Notes: generated from the letters alone by a model not told the origin. 39,899 nt of DNA from Phycisphaerae bacterium (GCA_028282665.1 JANQHN010000097.1:1-39899), one strand, 5' to 3'. Shown: positions 1-9,680, counted from the first letter of the stretch. Program-made: numbers and translations.

Positions 1-501
1 CTTGCCAGGTATTTCAATGTCGGTGTGTTTGGAGCTGACTGGTCGAACGTGGGTTTGGGCGGATCGCCGCGTGTGGTTCATGTTGCTCAGCCGCAAATCT
101 ACGCACGCGGCAGGCTTGCCCTTAACGTATTGCAGGGCAACGACGAAGAGGGGGTGTCACACAAACCATTCCAGATCGCCGCCTGCGGCGTCCCGATGTT
201 GCACAACGAACGAAAAGGACTGGCGGATCTTTTCGAACCGGATAAAGAACTGGCCATCTTCACAAGCCCGCGCCAGGTACGTGAAATGGCTGAGAGGTTG
301 CTCGCCTGTCCCGACAAGTGCCGCGAAATGGCACAAGCCGCAAGGGAACGCGTCAAACGAGATCACACCTGGTTGCAACGATTACCTCAATTGCTGGATG
401 CAGCAGGACTTAATCTGTGGGGTGTCAAGTGTAAGAACGGACCGGTTTTATCTGAAGCTGAGCAATCACAGAGCATTCCGCAATTACAGCTGAATCTCTA
501 A
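1..501 (+). CDS. CgeB/YkvP-like glycosyltransferase (glycosyl transferases group 1 type), 5'-truncated by window edge
   Basis: Frame 1 open from base 1; NVLQGNDEEGVSHKPFQIAACGVPMLHNERKGLADLFEPDKEL resembles the C-terminal domain of CgeB-like glycosyltransferases. Confidence 0.7.
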   Translation, partial: LARYFNVGVFGADWSNVGLGGSPRVVHVAQPQIYARGRLALNVLQGNDEEGVSHKPFQIAACGVPMLHNERKGLADLFEPDKELAIFTSPRQVREMAERLLACPDKCREMAQAARERVKRDHTWLQRLPQLLDAAGLNLWGVKCKNGPVLSEAEQSQSIPQLQLNL

Positions 502-606
502 GCTGTTATGCCTATTTTCTTGGTTCGCAATCGCGCGCTTACTGGAATTAATTCTTTCTGGGTGCGATTGTCTCCGTTTACTTGCAGCATGATCGCCTAT
601 TTGCGG

Positions 607-636
607 TTGACTCTCTTGCCGCCATCGCGCTAAACT
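607..636 (+). promoter_or_regulatory. Candidate sigma70-type promoter (TTGACT-N18-TAAACT)
   Basis: TTGACT at 607-612 and TAAACT at 631-636; upstream of a hairpin-rich leader to the 844 gene. Confidence 0.3.
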
Positions 637-843
637 CTCGTTGGCCAAATTGAGAGAGGATGGACCCACCGCTCCAACCGCTGGTGGGCGGTACCGGCCT
701 GCGACGGCTATTCATCCTGTCGGGGGAACTGCTTGAGGCATTCAAGCCTCCTCCACCCGGCGGGTTCAGTCGCTTCATCCGGTAGCGTGTCAGTCCACAT
801 CCAAGTGACAAGTCAGCACCATGGTAATACCTGGAGGGGTGTT

Positions 844-1149
844 ATGTTCAAATTGCATCACGCTTTGATCGGCTGCGCAGCGGTCGTCGTTTGCCTGGTT
901 GCCTTTCCGGTGGTCGCATACGCCGTCACCGGTCATGAGGTCGCAGCCGCACAACAATCGACGATCGCGAATCCGAATGCCACTGAAGGAGCCGACCTGA
1001 TCTATATCTACGCCGTCATCGACTCCGCCAATTCAGATGCCCGCCTGCCGAAAGGGGCCAAATGGGGCATCAACACTTTGACCATTCTATTGATCGGCGC
1101 GACAACGGTCGTGCTCGGACAGGATTATGAGCCGGTGGTCGAATACTAG
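844..1149 (+). CDS. Small membrane/exported protein with two hydrophobic segments, unknown function
   Basis: MFKLHHALIGCAAVVVCLVAFPVVAYAVTG... then GINTLTILLIGATTVVLG; ATG at 844 preceded by GGAGGGGTGTT. Confidence 0.6.
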   Translation: MFKLHHALIGCAAVVVCLVAFPVVAYAVTGHEVAAAQQSTIANPNATEGADLIYIYAVIDSANSDARLPKGAKWGINTLTILLIGATTVVLGQDYEPVVEY

Positions 1150-1221
1150 AGCTGGCTAATCCGAATCGAGTCAGCCGCTCACTCGACTGCATCACATCAT
1201 GGCGATAGGGAGATTCATCAT

Positions 1222-2085
1222 ATGACTAAGACAAGTGTCATCCGCAGCGCGATTTTGCTCGTGGGGTTTGTCCTTTTGTTGACATGCTCAGCCGCATTGG
1301 CCCAGCCAAGAATTGAGGGCGATGTGACCGTCACCGCTTCATCAACACCCGTTGATGAAGACGATTGTCCGGATTGCCCGGATGGCACCACGACCCGGAC
1401 AAAAATCTGTTATCAGGTTTCCCTCGCGAACGGAGCGAGCAACTCCAATGGCAGAGACTTTCACGTCAAAGTCTCTGACGGGTTGGACGCGAATTTCGTC
1501 TGCGCTACCATCGAAGAATTCAATCCGGATACGAATGCGTGGGAAACAGTCGACGGCTGGTTAGCAGGACGGGAAGACCAGGTGGAAGGTTCGGTGCGTC
1601 GCCATTACATGAGTTGGTGGAGGAGCAACGTAAACGCCATGGACATCGATCGGGGGGAAACTTTCCGGTTCTGTTTCGTGTATTGCGGATCAACCAACAA
1701 CCTCGATAACTCTGTGGAGTGGATTCTCACCAATGACGGTTCGTTTCTCCCCGACGACGGATCGGATGACGGGAATCGCGATGATGTGCCGGACGTCGGC
1801 AACGCGGATGACCCCGGCTGGTCCGGTACGAAAACAGTTGATGGTGATGATGACGTCGGCTTCGTGATGGGCTCCTGCATTCTACCGGACGGGACGTGCG
1901 AGGATGACGTCTGGTCGGAAGAATGCTCCCTTGCGGAAGGGGACTACCTGGGCGATGGAACAACCTGCGGCTCCTCGCCCATTCCGACGGTAGGCGAATG
2001 GGGGTTGATCATTTTGACTTTGTTACTTTTGACGGGCGGGACTATCGTGGTGTCGAAGCGACTCAAACCGGCGGCATCGACTTAG
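1222..2085 (+). CDS. Exported protein with C-terminal IPTL-CTERM sorting signal
   Basis: Signal peptide MTKTSVIRSAILLVGFVLLLTCSAALAQ; C-term IPTVGEWGLIILTLLLLTGGTIVVSKR matches the IPTL-CTERM tripartite layout; one Cys module at 1870-1968. Confidence 0.85.
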   Translation: MTKTSVIRSAILLVGFVLLLTCSAALAQPRIEGDVTVTASSTPVDEDDCPDCPDGTTTRTKICYQVSLANGASNSNGRDFHVKVSDGLDANFVCATIEEFNPDTNAWETVDGWLAGREDQVEGSVRRHYMSWWRSNVNAMDIDRGETFRFCFVYCGSTNNLDNSVEWILTNDGSFLPDDGSDDGNRDDVPDVGNADDPGWSGTKTVDGDDDVGFVMGSCILPDGTCEDDVWSEECSLAEGDYLGDGTTCGSSPIPTVGEWGLIILTLLLLTGGTIVVSKRLKPAAST

Positions 2086-2097
2086 AGCGAGCTCTAA
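2082..2097. repeat. Inverted repeat TTAGAGC-GA-GCTCTAA overlapping the stop codon of the IPTL-CTERM gene
   Basis: 7-bp perfect arms, TAG stop at 2083-2085 inside left arm; near-identical element at 24635-24649. Confidence 0.6.
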
Positions 2098-2187
2098 CCG
2101 GGCGTAGCACCCGATTGCACGTTTTGCACTGTTGGAAAGTCGGATTTTGAACGCCAACGCCCGGAAGCGGCCATAACGAACGACGAT

Positions 2188-5163
2188 TCAATCGATTAAC
2201 GCCTTCGCGGAAGACTTCGGGTCCAAAGCAACGGCTTTGCGGGCGTAGGTTTTGGCTTCGCTCATTTTGCCGAGTTTCTTGGCGGCGAGGGCAGCGCGTT
2301 CGTAAGCTCGCGCTTTCTTCTCGGCCACTTTCGCAAGCATCTTGTAATTGAGCAGTGCGAGTTCGGTGTCGCCCAGCATCATGTTCGTGTCGCCGGCTGC
2401 TTCGAGGTACTTGGGGCTAAAAGGGTTGATCATAAGCGCCTGATTGAGCCAGTATTGCGCTTCGCGGTTCTTGCCTTGCCTGCGATAGATTTGGCCTATC
2501 CGCCCCGGCACGTCCGCGTCGTGCTCTTCGAGCCGCGCAAGCTCCAGCAACTGCACGAGTGCCAGGTCGTCCTGATCGCGATTCAAATAAATACCGGCGA
2601 GTCCCTGCCAGGATGCGGGATCTTTGGGCATGATTGACTGAAGTCGCTTAAGGTGCCCTTCCGCCTCATCCGGGTTCTCGCGGTGCAACGCGATCTGGCC
2701 CAGAACTTTCGGAGCAAGCGGATTGTCCGAATCGACCTTGGCCAATTTCTCAAGCTTGGGGATCATTTTATCTTGGTATTCGCGCACGGCCGCTCCGGAA
2801 GGATCTTTGTACATAAAATGGGCGGCGGTTTTGATGTATACGACGAGTGCGTTGACTTCACTCTCATCCAGTTCCAATGCCCGCTTCGCCGCATCCCATG
2901 CCCGCCCGAAGTTTTCCTCGTCAAACTCCGCCTTCGCAAGCCTGCCCCACACCGAAGCGTCATCCTTTTGGACCAAAGCCAACGCTCGCAGTTTGATCGG
3001 GCTCTCCGGCTCGGTCAGGTCGAAACCCCACGCGGACGCATCTTTGCGTGCCCAATTCATAAAAGCGTTGTCGAACTCGTTTTCTGTGACCCCTAACAAT
3101 TCCTCGAAGACGCGCTTCTGCGTCCAACCGTCGGCGAACTTACCGAGCATCTCATTGATTTTCTCGTAGCCGAACCGCTCGATGATGTACTCGACCATCC
3201 ACTCACTTTGTGCATAGGCTTGAGGTCTGTCTGTCGGGCGAAGCGGGCGGATGAATCCCCAGTCGATCTCCTTCAATGTGAACAACCGATCCAGCCGAAC
3301 CGCATCAGCCAATATCCGCGCCCAGTCGAAATGACGGGGAGAGTTTTCCTGCGAAACGGCCAACCCTTCCGTAAACCAGTGCGGAATACGATTGTCGGTT
3401 GCGGCGAGAGTGACGGTGTGCGTGAACTCATGAATCAATACACGGGATACATCGTAAGCCCCGAATGCGAGATCGACGGATTCTCGCGGGGAACTCATGG
3501 CGATAACGCGCCCCGTGCAAGCGCCGACCGTACCCACCCAAGGCCTGCCTGTAACGCGAACGGCAAAGCCCTTCTGCGTAGGGAACATCTCGACGATGGT
3601 TTTCTCAGTAAGCGTTGTGTTGTAATCACTTGTGATAAGTGGGTGTACGCCTTCAAGGATGCGGGCGACGAACTCGCCCAGACCCGGATCCATCTGCTCG
3701 TTGTATTTAACGATGAAATGGTCGGTCTCGTATCGCGCGAAATCTTCCAATTGATCGAGGAGTTCGAGAGTGAATTTGGTGCGGTCGTTGAAACGGTCCA
3801 GGTTCCAAGCGATTTCGAGTTGTTCCCGCGCCTTATCCTCTTCGCCGCGTTGCATGTACATCGAACCCAGGTCGATGTAGGTGTCGGCGCTATTCGGGTC
3901 GAGTTCGATCGCCCTCTTGAACGCCTCCGCAGATCGACTCCACTGTCGCATACCCATCCAGGCATTGCCCAACGCGCCATAAAACGCAGCGGGTTTGGGA
4001 TTGATCTTGTAAGCACGTTTTTTCATTCCCGCGATGTGCGCTTCGTCGTACTCGCACGCCGCAGCTGCGGCACTTAACGATAATGCCTCGATACTGTGGG
4101 GATTGAGTTTCAGTGCCTCGGCCGCACTCTCGCGTGCTTTGCCGTAACGCCGCTGAAGAATCAGGTTGCCCGTTCGTAGATTGAAAGCGGGGAGGTACCG
4201 CGGGTTGGTTTCCAGCGCTTTTGCAATTCTCCTGTCCACCTCCTCGAAGTCCCATGCCTCAAGCGCGACCATACCTAATCCAACGTGAGCCTCGGGCAGA
4301 TTCGGGTTGATTCGCAAGGCTGCCCGGTAATCCGAGACGCTGCCGTCGAATTCGTCATTATTGTACTTGGCCCGTAAAAGATCGCCTGCCGCTATCCGAG
4401 CAGGCCAATAGGACCGGTCGATGACCTCATACGCGACCTGAAACATATTCTGCAAAACGTGCTGCGTGCGGTAGGGCACGTCTTCCTGTGTCAATTCCGA
4501 ATACCGCAAGAAACCCAAACCGGTATAGGTGACCCACCGCGCATCGTGCGGAAGTTCGCTCTTTTGGGTGATCTGTTCGTCGAACCATTTGAAGTGGGGC
4601 AATGCTTGTTCACGCCTGCCGGTGTATTCGAAAGTATCCGCCAGTAAAAATCGCGCGGCGGCATGATCTGTGTTCAGCGCCAGCACCTGTTCGCAAAACT
4701 CAACGCATTTTGCGTAGTCCCCCAAAAGTCGCTTCGCTCGGGCAAGTTCGTATAGGATTTCAGCATTTCCGCCACTTTCGAATTTTTCGAGACGGGCGAC
4801 CGCTTGCGAATAATCGCCGGTCATTAGTTCGCAGCGGGCCAGACCGAGTGCCGCGATCGTTCTCGATTCTTCCTCTAAAAGAAACCGCTCGAACGCTTCT
4901 TTGGCAGTCGTGTACTCTCCTTCGACGTAACGTTGCATCGCCTGCGGAATAGTTAAGTTGGGCTGTTTTTCTCCCTGCTCCTGAAAATTTTGTACAGAAT
5001 TTTCTTCGTCGGCCCCATTCGTGCCCGCTAGCGAGTTAACTGCCTCGGGCGGTGTTTGATTGGCCATGGTTTGTGGCGGCGTTTCCCCTAGCCAGCAGAT
5101 ACAAATAAAAATCGCCGTCAACCAACCGTTTGCCGTTTTAATGTAATTTTTAAAGTTTTGCAT
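2188..5163 (-). CDS. Exported TPR-repeat protein with peptidase MA-like (gluzincin) domain
   Basis: 991 aa; multiple TPR-like units; VLIHEFTHTVTLAATDNRIPHWFTEGLAVSQE (HExxH ... E) encoded around 3418-3432; hydrophobic N-terminus. Confidence 0.85.
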   Translation of the reverse strand: MQNFKNYIKTANGWLTAIFICICWLGETPPQTMANQTPPEAVNSLAGTNGADEENSVQNFQEQGEKQPNLTIPQAMQRYVEGEYTTAKEAFERFLLEEESRTIAALGLARCELMTGDYSQAVARLEKFESGGNAEILYELARAKRLLGDYAKCVEFCEQVLALNTDHAAARFLLADTFEYTGRREQALPHFKWFDEQITQKSELPHDARWVTYTGLGFLRYSELTQEDVPYRTQHVLQNMFQVAYEVIDRSYWPARIAAGDLLRAKYNNDEFDGSVSDYRAALRINPNLPEAHVGLGMVALEAWDFEEVDRRIAKALETNPRYLPAFNLRTGNLILQRRYGKARESAAEALKLNPHSIEALSLSAAAAACEYDEAHIAGMKKRAYKINPKPAAFYGALGNAWMGMRQWSRSAEAFKRAIELDPNSADTYIDLGSMYMQRGEEDKAREQLEIAWNLDRFNDRTKFTLELLDQLEDFARYETDHFIVKYNEQMDPGLGEFVARILEGVHPLITSDYNTTLTEKTIVEMFPTQKGFAVRVTGRPWVGTVGACTGRVIAMSSPRESVDLAFGAYDVSRVLIHEFTHTVTLAATDNRIPHWFTEGLAVSQENSPRHFDWARILADAVRLDRLFTLKEIDWGFIRPLRPTDRPQAYAQSEWMVEYIIERFGYEKINEMLGKFADGWTQKRVFEELLGVTENEFDNAFMNWARKDASAWGFDLTEPESPIKLRALALVQKDDASVWGRLAKAEFDEENFGRAWDAAKRALELDESEVNALVVYIKTAAHFMYKDPSGAAVREYQDKMIPKLEKLAKVDSDNPLAPKVLGQIALHRENPDEAEGHLKRLQSIMPKDPASWQGLAGIYLNRDQDDLALVQLLELARLEEHDADVPGRIGQIYRRQGKNREAQYWLNQALMINPFSPKYLEAAGDTNMMLGDTELALLNYKMLAKVAEKKARAYERAALAAKKLGKMSEAKTYARKAVALDPKSSAKALID

Positions 5164-5255
5164 TTTAGGATGAGTTTGGTTTAAGTATATTATCGCTCTA
5201 TATGGCTTATTGTACCGCCACTTTGTCTTTATCGAACGACTTTTGGACCGTTTGC

Positions 5256-5275
5256 ACTAGACCGAACGGTCTAGT
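5256..5275. promoter_or_regulatory. 20-bp operator-like palindrome ACTAGACCG-AA-CGGTCTAGT
   Basis: Perfect 9-bp arms with 2-nt spacer in the divergent intergenic region between the TPR gene and the porin; contains TAGACC-N4-GGTCTA, the form of the NemR/TetR-family box. Confidence 0.6.
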
Positions 5276-5597
5276 TTGGAGTCCGCCGACTTGAGGGTTG
5301 GGATTGCCCGTCATGGTACCACTATATGCCCGAAACGCGGAAATCGTATCCCACACGCTCAAGTTTGATTGAAGAGCTGTCTTTGCGCGGACCGATAGGG
5401 TGTTTTGTAGCTGAAACGAACCCACCATCGCAGGAAGATGTGTTTTTCACTAAAGCACAAAAGGCGATGGCACTCGGTTTGTGATGCACCGAAACTCGTC
5501 CACTCGCGTGTCGAACGCCACGGCGCGGTCAGTAACGGCGTTCGAGGCATTTGCGAGTGGTCAACCAAATCAAGACCAGCGGACAGGAGAAAGACCA

Positions 5598-7016
5598 ATG
5601 ACAAGATCATGCCACGCTATGAGCAGCGGCTGGCTGTTTATCGTTGCGATAGGTTTGCTTTCGGGCCTGCCGGCGGGATTCGCCTCCGCCGCGAGCAACG
5701 ACTCTTATGATGGGATGCTCTCGCTCCGGGCGGCGTACGACCAGCAGCAACCGGACGATCAAGCCGCCAAATCCGAAGAAGAGTGCGATGAGCCCGATCA
5801 GCGGCAGACGGGCTCGTACTACGACTTCCTCTGTACGACGAAATGTTTAAGCGGCGATTGGGGCGGTCATCGCACCAAGCTGGAAGAGCATGGCGTAAAA
5901 TTCTCGCTTATTTTGACCAGCGGAACGTTCATGAACTTCAAGGGAGGCTTGGACACGGAGCGCGGCGTCATCAACTCCGGTGACGTGCGGGCCAACTTCT
6001 ATTTCGACCTGGACAAAATGGGCTGGGTGCCTGATGCGTTCGTCTTCTTCCGCGCCAAAACATCGTGGAACAACGGCGTACGCCGCGACACCGGCTCGCT
6101 CGTTGCGGAAGAATGGGTTTATGGTAGCGGTGGCGATGAGAACGTGTACGTCGACAAGTGGTGGTACGGCCAGCGCTTCCTTGACGGAAAACTTGAATTT
6201 CGCATCGGTAAGCTGCTCACGCCGGCTGACCTGTTCGACCTCAATGCCTACGCGAAATATCCTTGGGACCAGTTCAGCAACGCCAACCTGAATCAATCTC
6301 CCATCGTTCCTCACCGCAAAGCGCTGGGTATCTACGGCCAATGGAAAATGTGTGATTGGGCGATCTTCCGTGCTGCTGCACTTGATGCGGACCAGACCGA
6401 CAGCACGCTCGCTGCCGACGTAAAGCGCGCTCTTCACGGCGGAATCCGCTACATCGGCTTGGCCGAACTTGAATTCCAGCCGAAGTTCAGTTCGGCGAAC
6501 GGCCCACTGCCCGGTGCGTATCGCATTGGTGGCTGGTACGACCCCAGGCACAAGACGATGATCTTCGAAGACACGCTCGGCGGGCGCTTGGCACCGCGGA
6601 CGAAAAATAACGACATGGGCTGGTACCTCTCCTTCGATCAGCTTCTGTGGAAAGAAACCGACAAGTCCGACTGCAACCAAGGGCTGGGCGCGTTCTTCCG
6701 TTACAGCTTTGCGCAGAAGAACGTCAATCCGATCAACCATTTCTGGTCGATGGGTGCTCAGTACCAGGGCTTGATCCCGGATCGCAACAAAGACGTTTTC
6801 GCGTTCGGCGTCGCTCAGAGCATCATGTCGAGCACTTTGCGCGATCGCTCGAACAGCGGCAGCGACCGCGAGACGATCTACGAACTTTACTACGCGTACC
6901 ACTTAACACCGTGGTGCATTATTACGCCTGATGTTCAGTACATCACATCACCGGGCGGAATCGGTGATACACGTGACTCGCTGCTCGGCGGCGTGCGAGT
7001 TCGGATTTCCTTCTAA
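5598..7016 (+). CDS. OprB-like carbohydrate-selective porin
   Basis: ATG 5598 after AGGAGA; signal peptide; LSGDWGGHRTKLEEHGVKFSL motif and C-terminal GDTRDSLLGGVRVRISF beta-barrel ending typical of OprB family. Confidence 0.85.
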   Translation: MTRSCHAMSSGWLFIVAIGLLSGLPAGFASAASNDSYDGMLSLRAAYDQQQPDDQAAKSEEECDEPDQRQTGSYYDFLCTTKCLSGDWGGHRTKLEEHGVKFSLILTSGTFMNFKGGLDTERGVINSGDVRANFYFDLDKMGWVPDAFVFFRAKTSWNNGVRRDTGSLVAEEWVYGSGGDENVYVDKWWYGQRFLDGKLEFRIGKLLTPADLFDLNAYAKYPWDQFSNANLNQSPIVPHRKALGIYGQWKMCDWAIFRAAALDADQTDSTLAADVKRALHGGIRYIGLAELEFQPKFSSANGPLPGAYRIGGWYDPRHKTMIFEDTLGGRLAPRTKNNDMGWYLSFDQLLWKETDKSDCNQGLGAFFRYSFAQKNVNPINHFWSMGAQYQGLIPDRNKDVFAFGVAQSIMSSTLRDRSNSGSDRETIYELYYAYHLTPWCIITPDVQYITSPGGIGDTRDSLLGGVRVRISF

Positions 7017-7041
7017 TATCTTGTTCAAAGGAGAAACCAAG

Positions 7042-7239
7042 ATGAAGAACAAGAAGGCATTGGTGCTGGCCGCTGCCATGTTGAGCGGCATGTTGTTCCA
7101 GAGCAGTTGCTTCTCATTCAAAGACTTCCGTCGTGCATTCTACGCCGGTACCCTGGACTTCGCGGAAGCCTACACGTTCAACACGTTGGACGCGGTCGTA
7201 CCCGGCGTGGATGAGTTTCTGAACGACGACGCGGAATAG
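7042..7239 (+). CDS. Tiny lipoprotein-like protein (65 aa)
   Basis: AAAGGAG RBS; MKNKKALVLAAAMLSGMLFQSSCFSFKDF... with lipobox-like LFQSSC; followed by an intrinsic terminator. Confidence 0.7.
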   Translation: MKNKKALVLAAAMLSGMLFQSSCFSFKDFRRAFYAGTLDFAEAYTFNTLDAVVPGVDEFLNDDAE

Positions 7240-7284
7240 TCATTAGTCATCAGCAACCGGCTGATTGACGGCAGAAATTCGAAA

Positions 7285-7323
7285 CGGGGTCGGTGCTTAC
7301 ACCAGCACCGGTCCCCGTTTTTT
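7285..7323 (+). terminator. Intrinsic terminator after porin/lipoprotein genes
   Basis: CGGGG-T-CGGTGC ... GCACCG-GT-CCCCG followed by TTTTTT. Confidence 0.8.
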
Positions 7324-7489
7324 GTTGTTTTAAGCTGGATCGTGAGCGTCAGGGTGTAGCGAAACGGTACCGTGTTTTGTACTGCCGGAAAGTCGACACT
7401 GAACGCTACGTTTGGATTGAAACGACTATAGCCCTCGCCAATGGTGCAGCACCCGGCCCACGGCCTACCGCGCCCACCGGCGGTTTCTG

Positions 7490-7774
7490 ATGGAATCCGG
7501 ATTTCTGGGTGCGGATGAGAACGAACTGGTCCGGTACGCCTACAGCCTCGCCAGCGCCAAGGGAAGCCACCACGGCATCGCCGACGAGGCCTGGACCCGG
7601 TTAACCCGCCGCGTCGTCCACGCTGCCGCCCACTACTTCCTCACCCGATACAAGCAATGGAAAAACAACCACCGACCGCTACAAAACACTACGGCATCAA
7701 CACCTGATAAACCCAAATCAATACCGGCCAAACTGCGGCAGGTCGTAGGCCGGGTGCTGCGGCGTTCCATCTGA
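7490..7774 (+). CDS. Hypothetical short ORF, uncertain
   Basis: 94-aa ORF in an otherwise poorly coding 640-bp gap; no recognised family. Confidence 0.25.
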   Translation: MESGFLGADENELVRYAYSLASAKGSHHGIADEAWTRLTRRVVHAAAHYFLTRYKQWKNNHRPLQNTTASTPDKPKSIPAKLRQVVGRVLRRSI

Positions 7775-7970
7775 TTAGACACGCCGGAACACCCGCTCAC
7801 CGTCGGTCCCAATCTGTCGGTATCCGCCCCGGTTGAAGTACGCCCCTCACGCCTGTAGAATCATCCGGCACGAGACCTCGTATTTCACAGCCGGTCCCGC
7901 CGGTCGTCGGCGGCCCTGCTAAATACTGCCTACCGCAAGCGGATACGCGAACCTACGGTCCACAAAGCTC

Positions 7971-9680
7971 ATGGCGAGAAAAAGAAAGAAGATCGGCGAA
8001 ATCCTTGTTGGATGGGGCATCATTGACACCAGTGCACTTGCTGACGCCCTCAAATACGCCGAAGAACACCAAAAACGTGTTGGCGAAGCCTTAATCGAGC
8101 TCGAATTATGCAGCGAAGACGACGTCGCCAAGGCCCTCGCCACCCAGTTTGGCCTGGAATACATCGATCTCGACCGGCACACCGTCGACCACAACGTGCT
8201 CGATCTCATCCCCAACAATATCTCCGAAACCCACTTGGTCATCCCGCTGGCGGAAGAGGGTGAAAGTCTGAAGGTCATTATTACGGACCCGCTTGACCTC
8301 GAAACGCTCGACCTGCTCCGCTTCCGCCTCAACCGGGATATTATCCCCACTCTCGCGCCGGTTGCGAAAGTGAAGCGGTTCATCGACAAATTCGTCAACC
8401 CGACGGGCGACGAACTCTCGAAGACGATGGAGAGCATCGACCAGGAAGCGCCTGACGAGGACAAATCCGGCTTGAAGATCGAGGGCGAGGATGAGGACGA
8501 GGATGCTCCGATCATTCGTCTGGTCAATTTGATCATCACCGAGGCGGTGCATAGTCGGGCGAGCGATATTCACATCGAGCCGATGGGCGATCGCGTACGT
8601 GTGCGATACCGCATCGACGGCGTGTGTCTGGTCCGCGACGACATTCCGAAGACCAACCAAAATGCGGTGATCACTCGTTTCAAGCTGATGTCCGGCATTG
8701 ACGTGTCGGAGCGCCGCATCCCGCAAGACGGCCGTATCAAGATGAAGATCGGCGGCGGGCAGATTGACTTCCGCGTCAGTGCTTGTCCGAGCTACCACGG
8801 CGAGAGCATTGTCCTCCGTATTTTGCGGCCTGACTCGGTGCAGGTTGGTGTTGAGGCTTTGGGTTTCGAGCCGGACAACTACGAGATGTTTCGCAAGATC
8901 ATCTCCAGGCCTAACGGCGTATTCTTGGTAACCGGACCTACCGGATCGGGAAAAACGACCACGCTCTACGCCGCGCTCCAAGAATTGAATAGGCCGGACA
9001 AAAAAATTATCACAGCTGAGGACCCGGTCGAATACAACTTTACTGGCATGAATCAAGTGCAGGTGAACGAGGATATTAAGTTGTCGTTCGCTCGTATCTT
9101 GCGATCGATGCTGCGTCAAGCACCGAACATTATTCTCGTGGGTGAGATTCGTGATAAGGAGGTAGGCGACGTAGCGATTCAGGCCGCCCTGACCGGTCAC
9201 CTTGTATTCAGCACGTTGCACACGAATGACGCCCCCTCGGCGATTACCCGATTGCTGGACATGGGTATCAAGCCGTTCCTGGTCGCCAGTGCGATTCAGG
9301 CGATCATGGCCCAGCGACTCATCCGCGTTATCTGCAAGGAGTGCAAGGATGAGAACGCCGCTCCCGATCCACGTACACTGAGGCTTTTGGGTTTCACGGA
9401 GGACGAGATCGAAAATCGCAGTTTCTATCGCGGCAAAGGCTGCAAACGTTGCAACGGTACGGGATATCGAGGCCGGCTGGGTATTTTTGAGATGGTGACG
9501 ATGAACAGCGAACTGCGCGACTTAGCCTTCAACCGAGCTCCGACTACCAAGGTGCGCGACGCGGCGATGCGGGCGGGCATGCGATCGTTGCTGGATGACG
9601 GCAAGATCAAAATCGCCAACGGCGTAACCACGCCGGAAGAGCTGTTGCGTATCACCCAGGCGGAGGGGCTGGTTTCGTAG
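7971..9680 (+). CDS. pilB: Type IV pilus assembly / type II secretion ATPase PilB/GspE (first copy)
   Basis: N-terminal MshEN-like repeats (KIGEILVGWGIIDTSALADAL...), Walker A GPTGSGKTTT, VGEIRDKEVGDVAIQAALTGHLVFSTLHTNDA, CxxC...CxxC metal site. Confidence 0.93.
   Translation: MARKRKKIGEILVGWGIIDTSALADALKYAEEHQKRVGEALIELELCSEDDVAKALATQFGLEYIDLDRHTVDHNVLDLIPNNISETHLVIPLAEEGESLKVIITDPLDLETLDLLRFRLNRDIIPTLAPVAKVKRFIDKFVNPTGDELSKTMESIDQEAPDEDKSGLKIEGEDEDEDAPIIRLVNLIITEAVHSRASDIHIEPMGDRVRVRYRIDGVCLVRDDIPKTNQNAVITRFKLMSGIDVSERRIPQDGRIKMKIGGGQIDFRVSACPSYHGESIVLRILRPDSVQVGVEALGFEPDNYEMFRKIISRPNGVFLVTGPTGSGKTTTLYAALQELNRPDKKIITAEDPVEYNFTGMNQVQVNEDIKLSFARILRSMLRQAPNIILVGEIRDKEVGDVAIQAALTGHLVFSTLHTNDAPSAITRLLDMGIKPFLVASAIQAIMAQRLIRVICKECKDENAAPDPRTLRLLGFTEDEIENRSFYRGKGCKRCNGTGYRGRLGIFEMVTMNSELRDLAFNRAPTTKVRDAAMRAGMRSLLDDGKIKIANGVTTPEELLRITQAEGLVS

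Noticed and set aside
3208-4077. 289-aa plus-strand ORF inside the TPR/peptidase gene
   Set aside because: Antisense to TPR repeats and the HEFTH domain; no independent support.
5847-6902. 351-aa ORF antisense to the OprB-like porin
   Set aside because: Shadow ORF: the opposite strand encodes a recognisable porin; the antisense translation matches no family and lacks membrane or catalytic motifs.
8106-9221. 371-aa ORF antisense to pilB
   Set aside because: Lies wholly inside a confident PilB ATPase; typical GC-driven antisense open frame.
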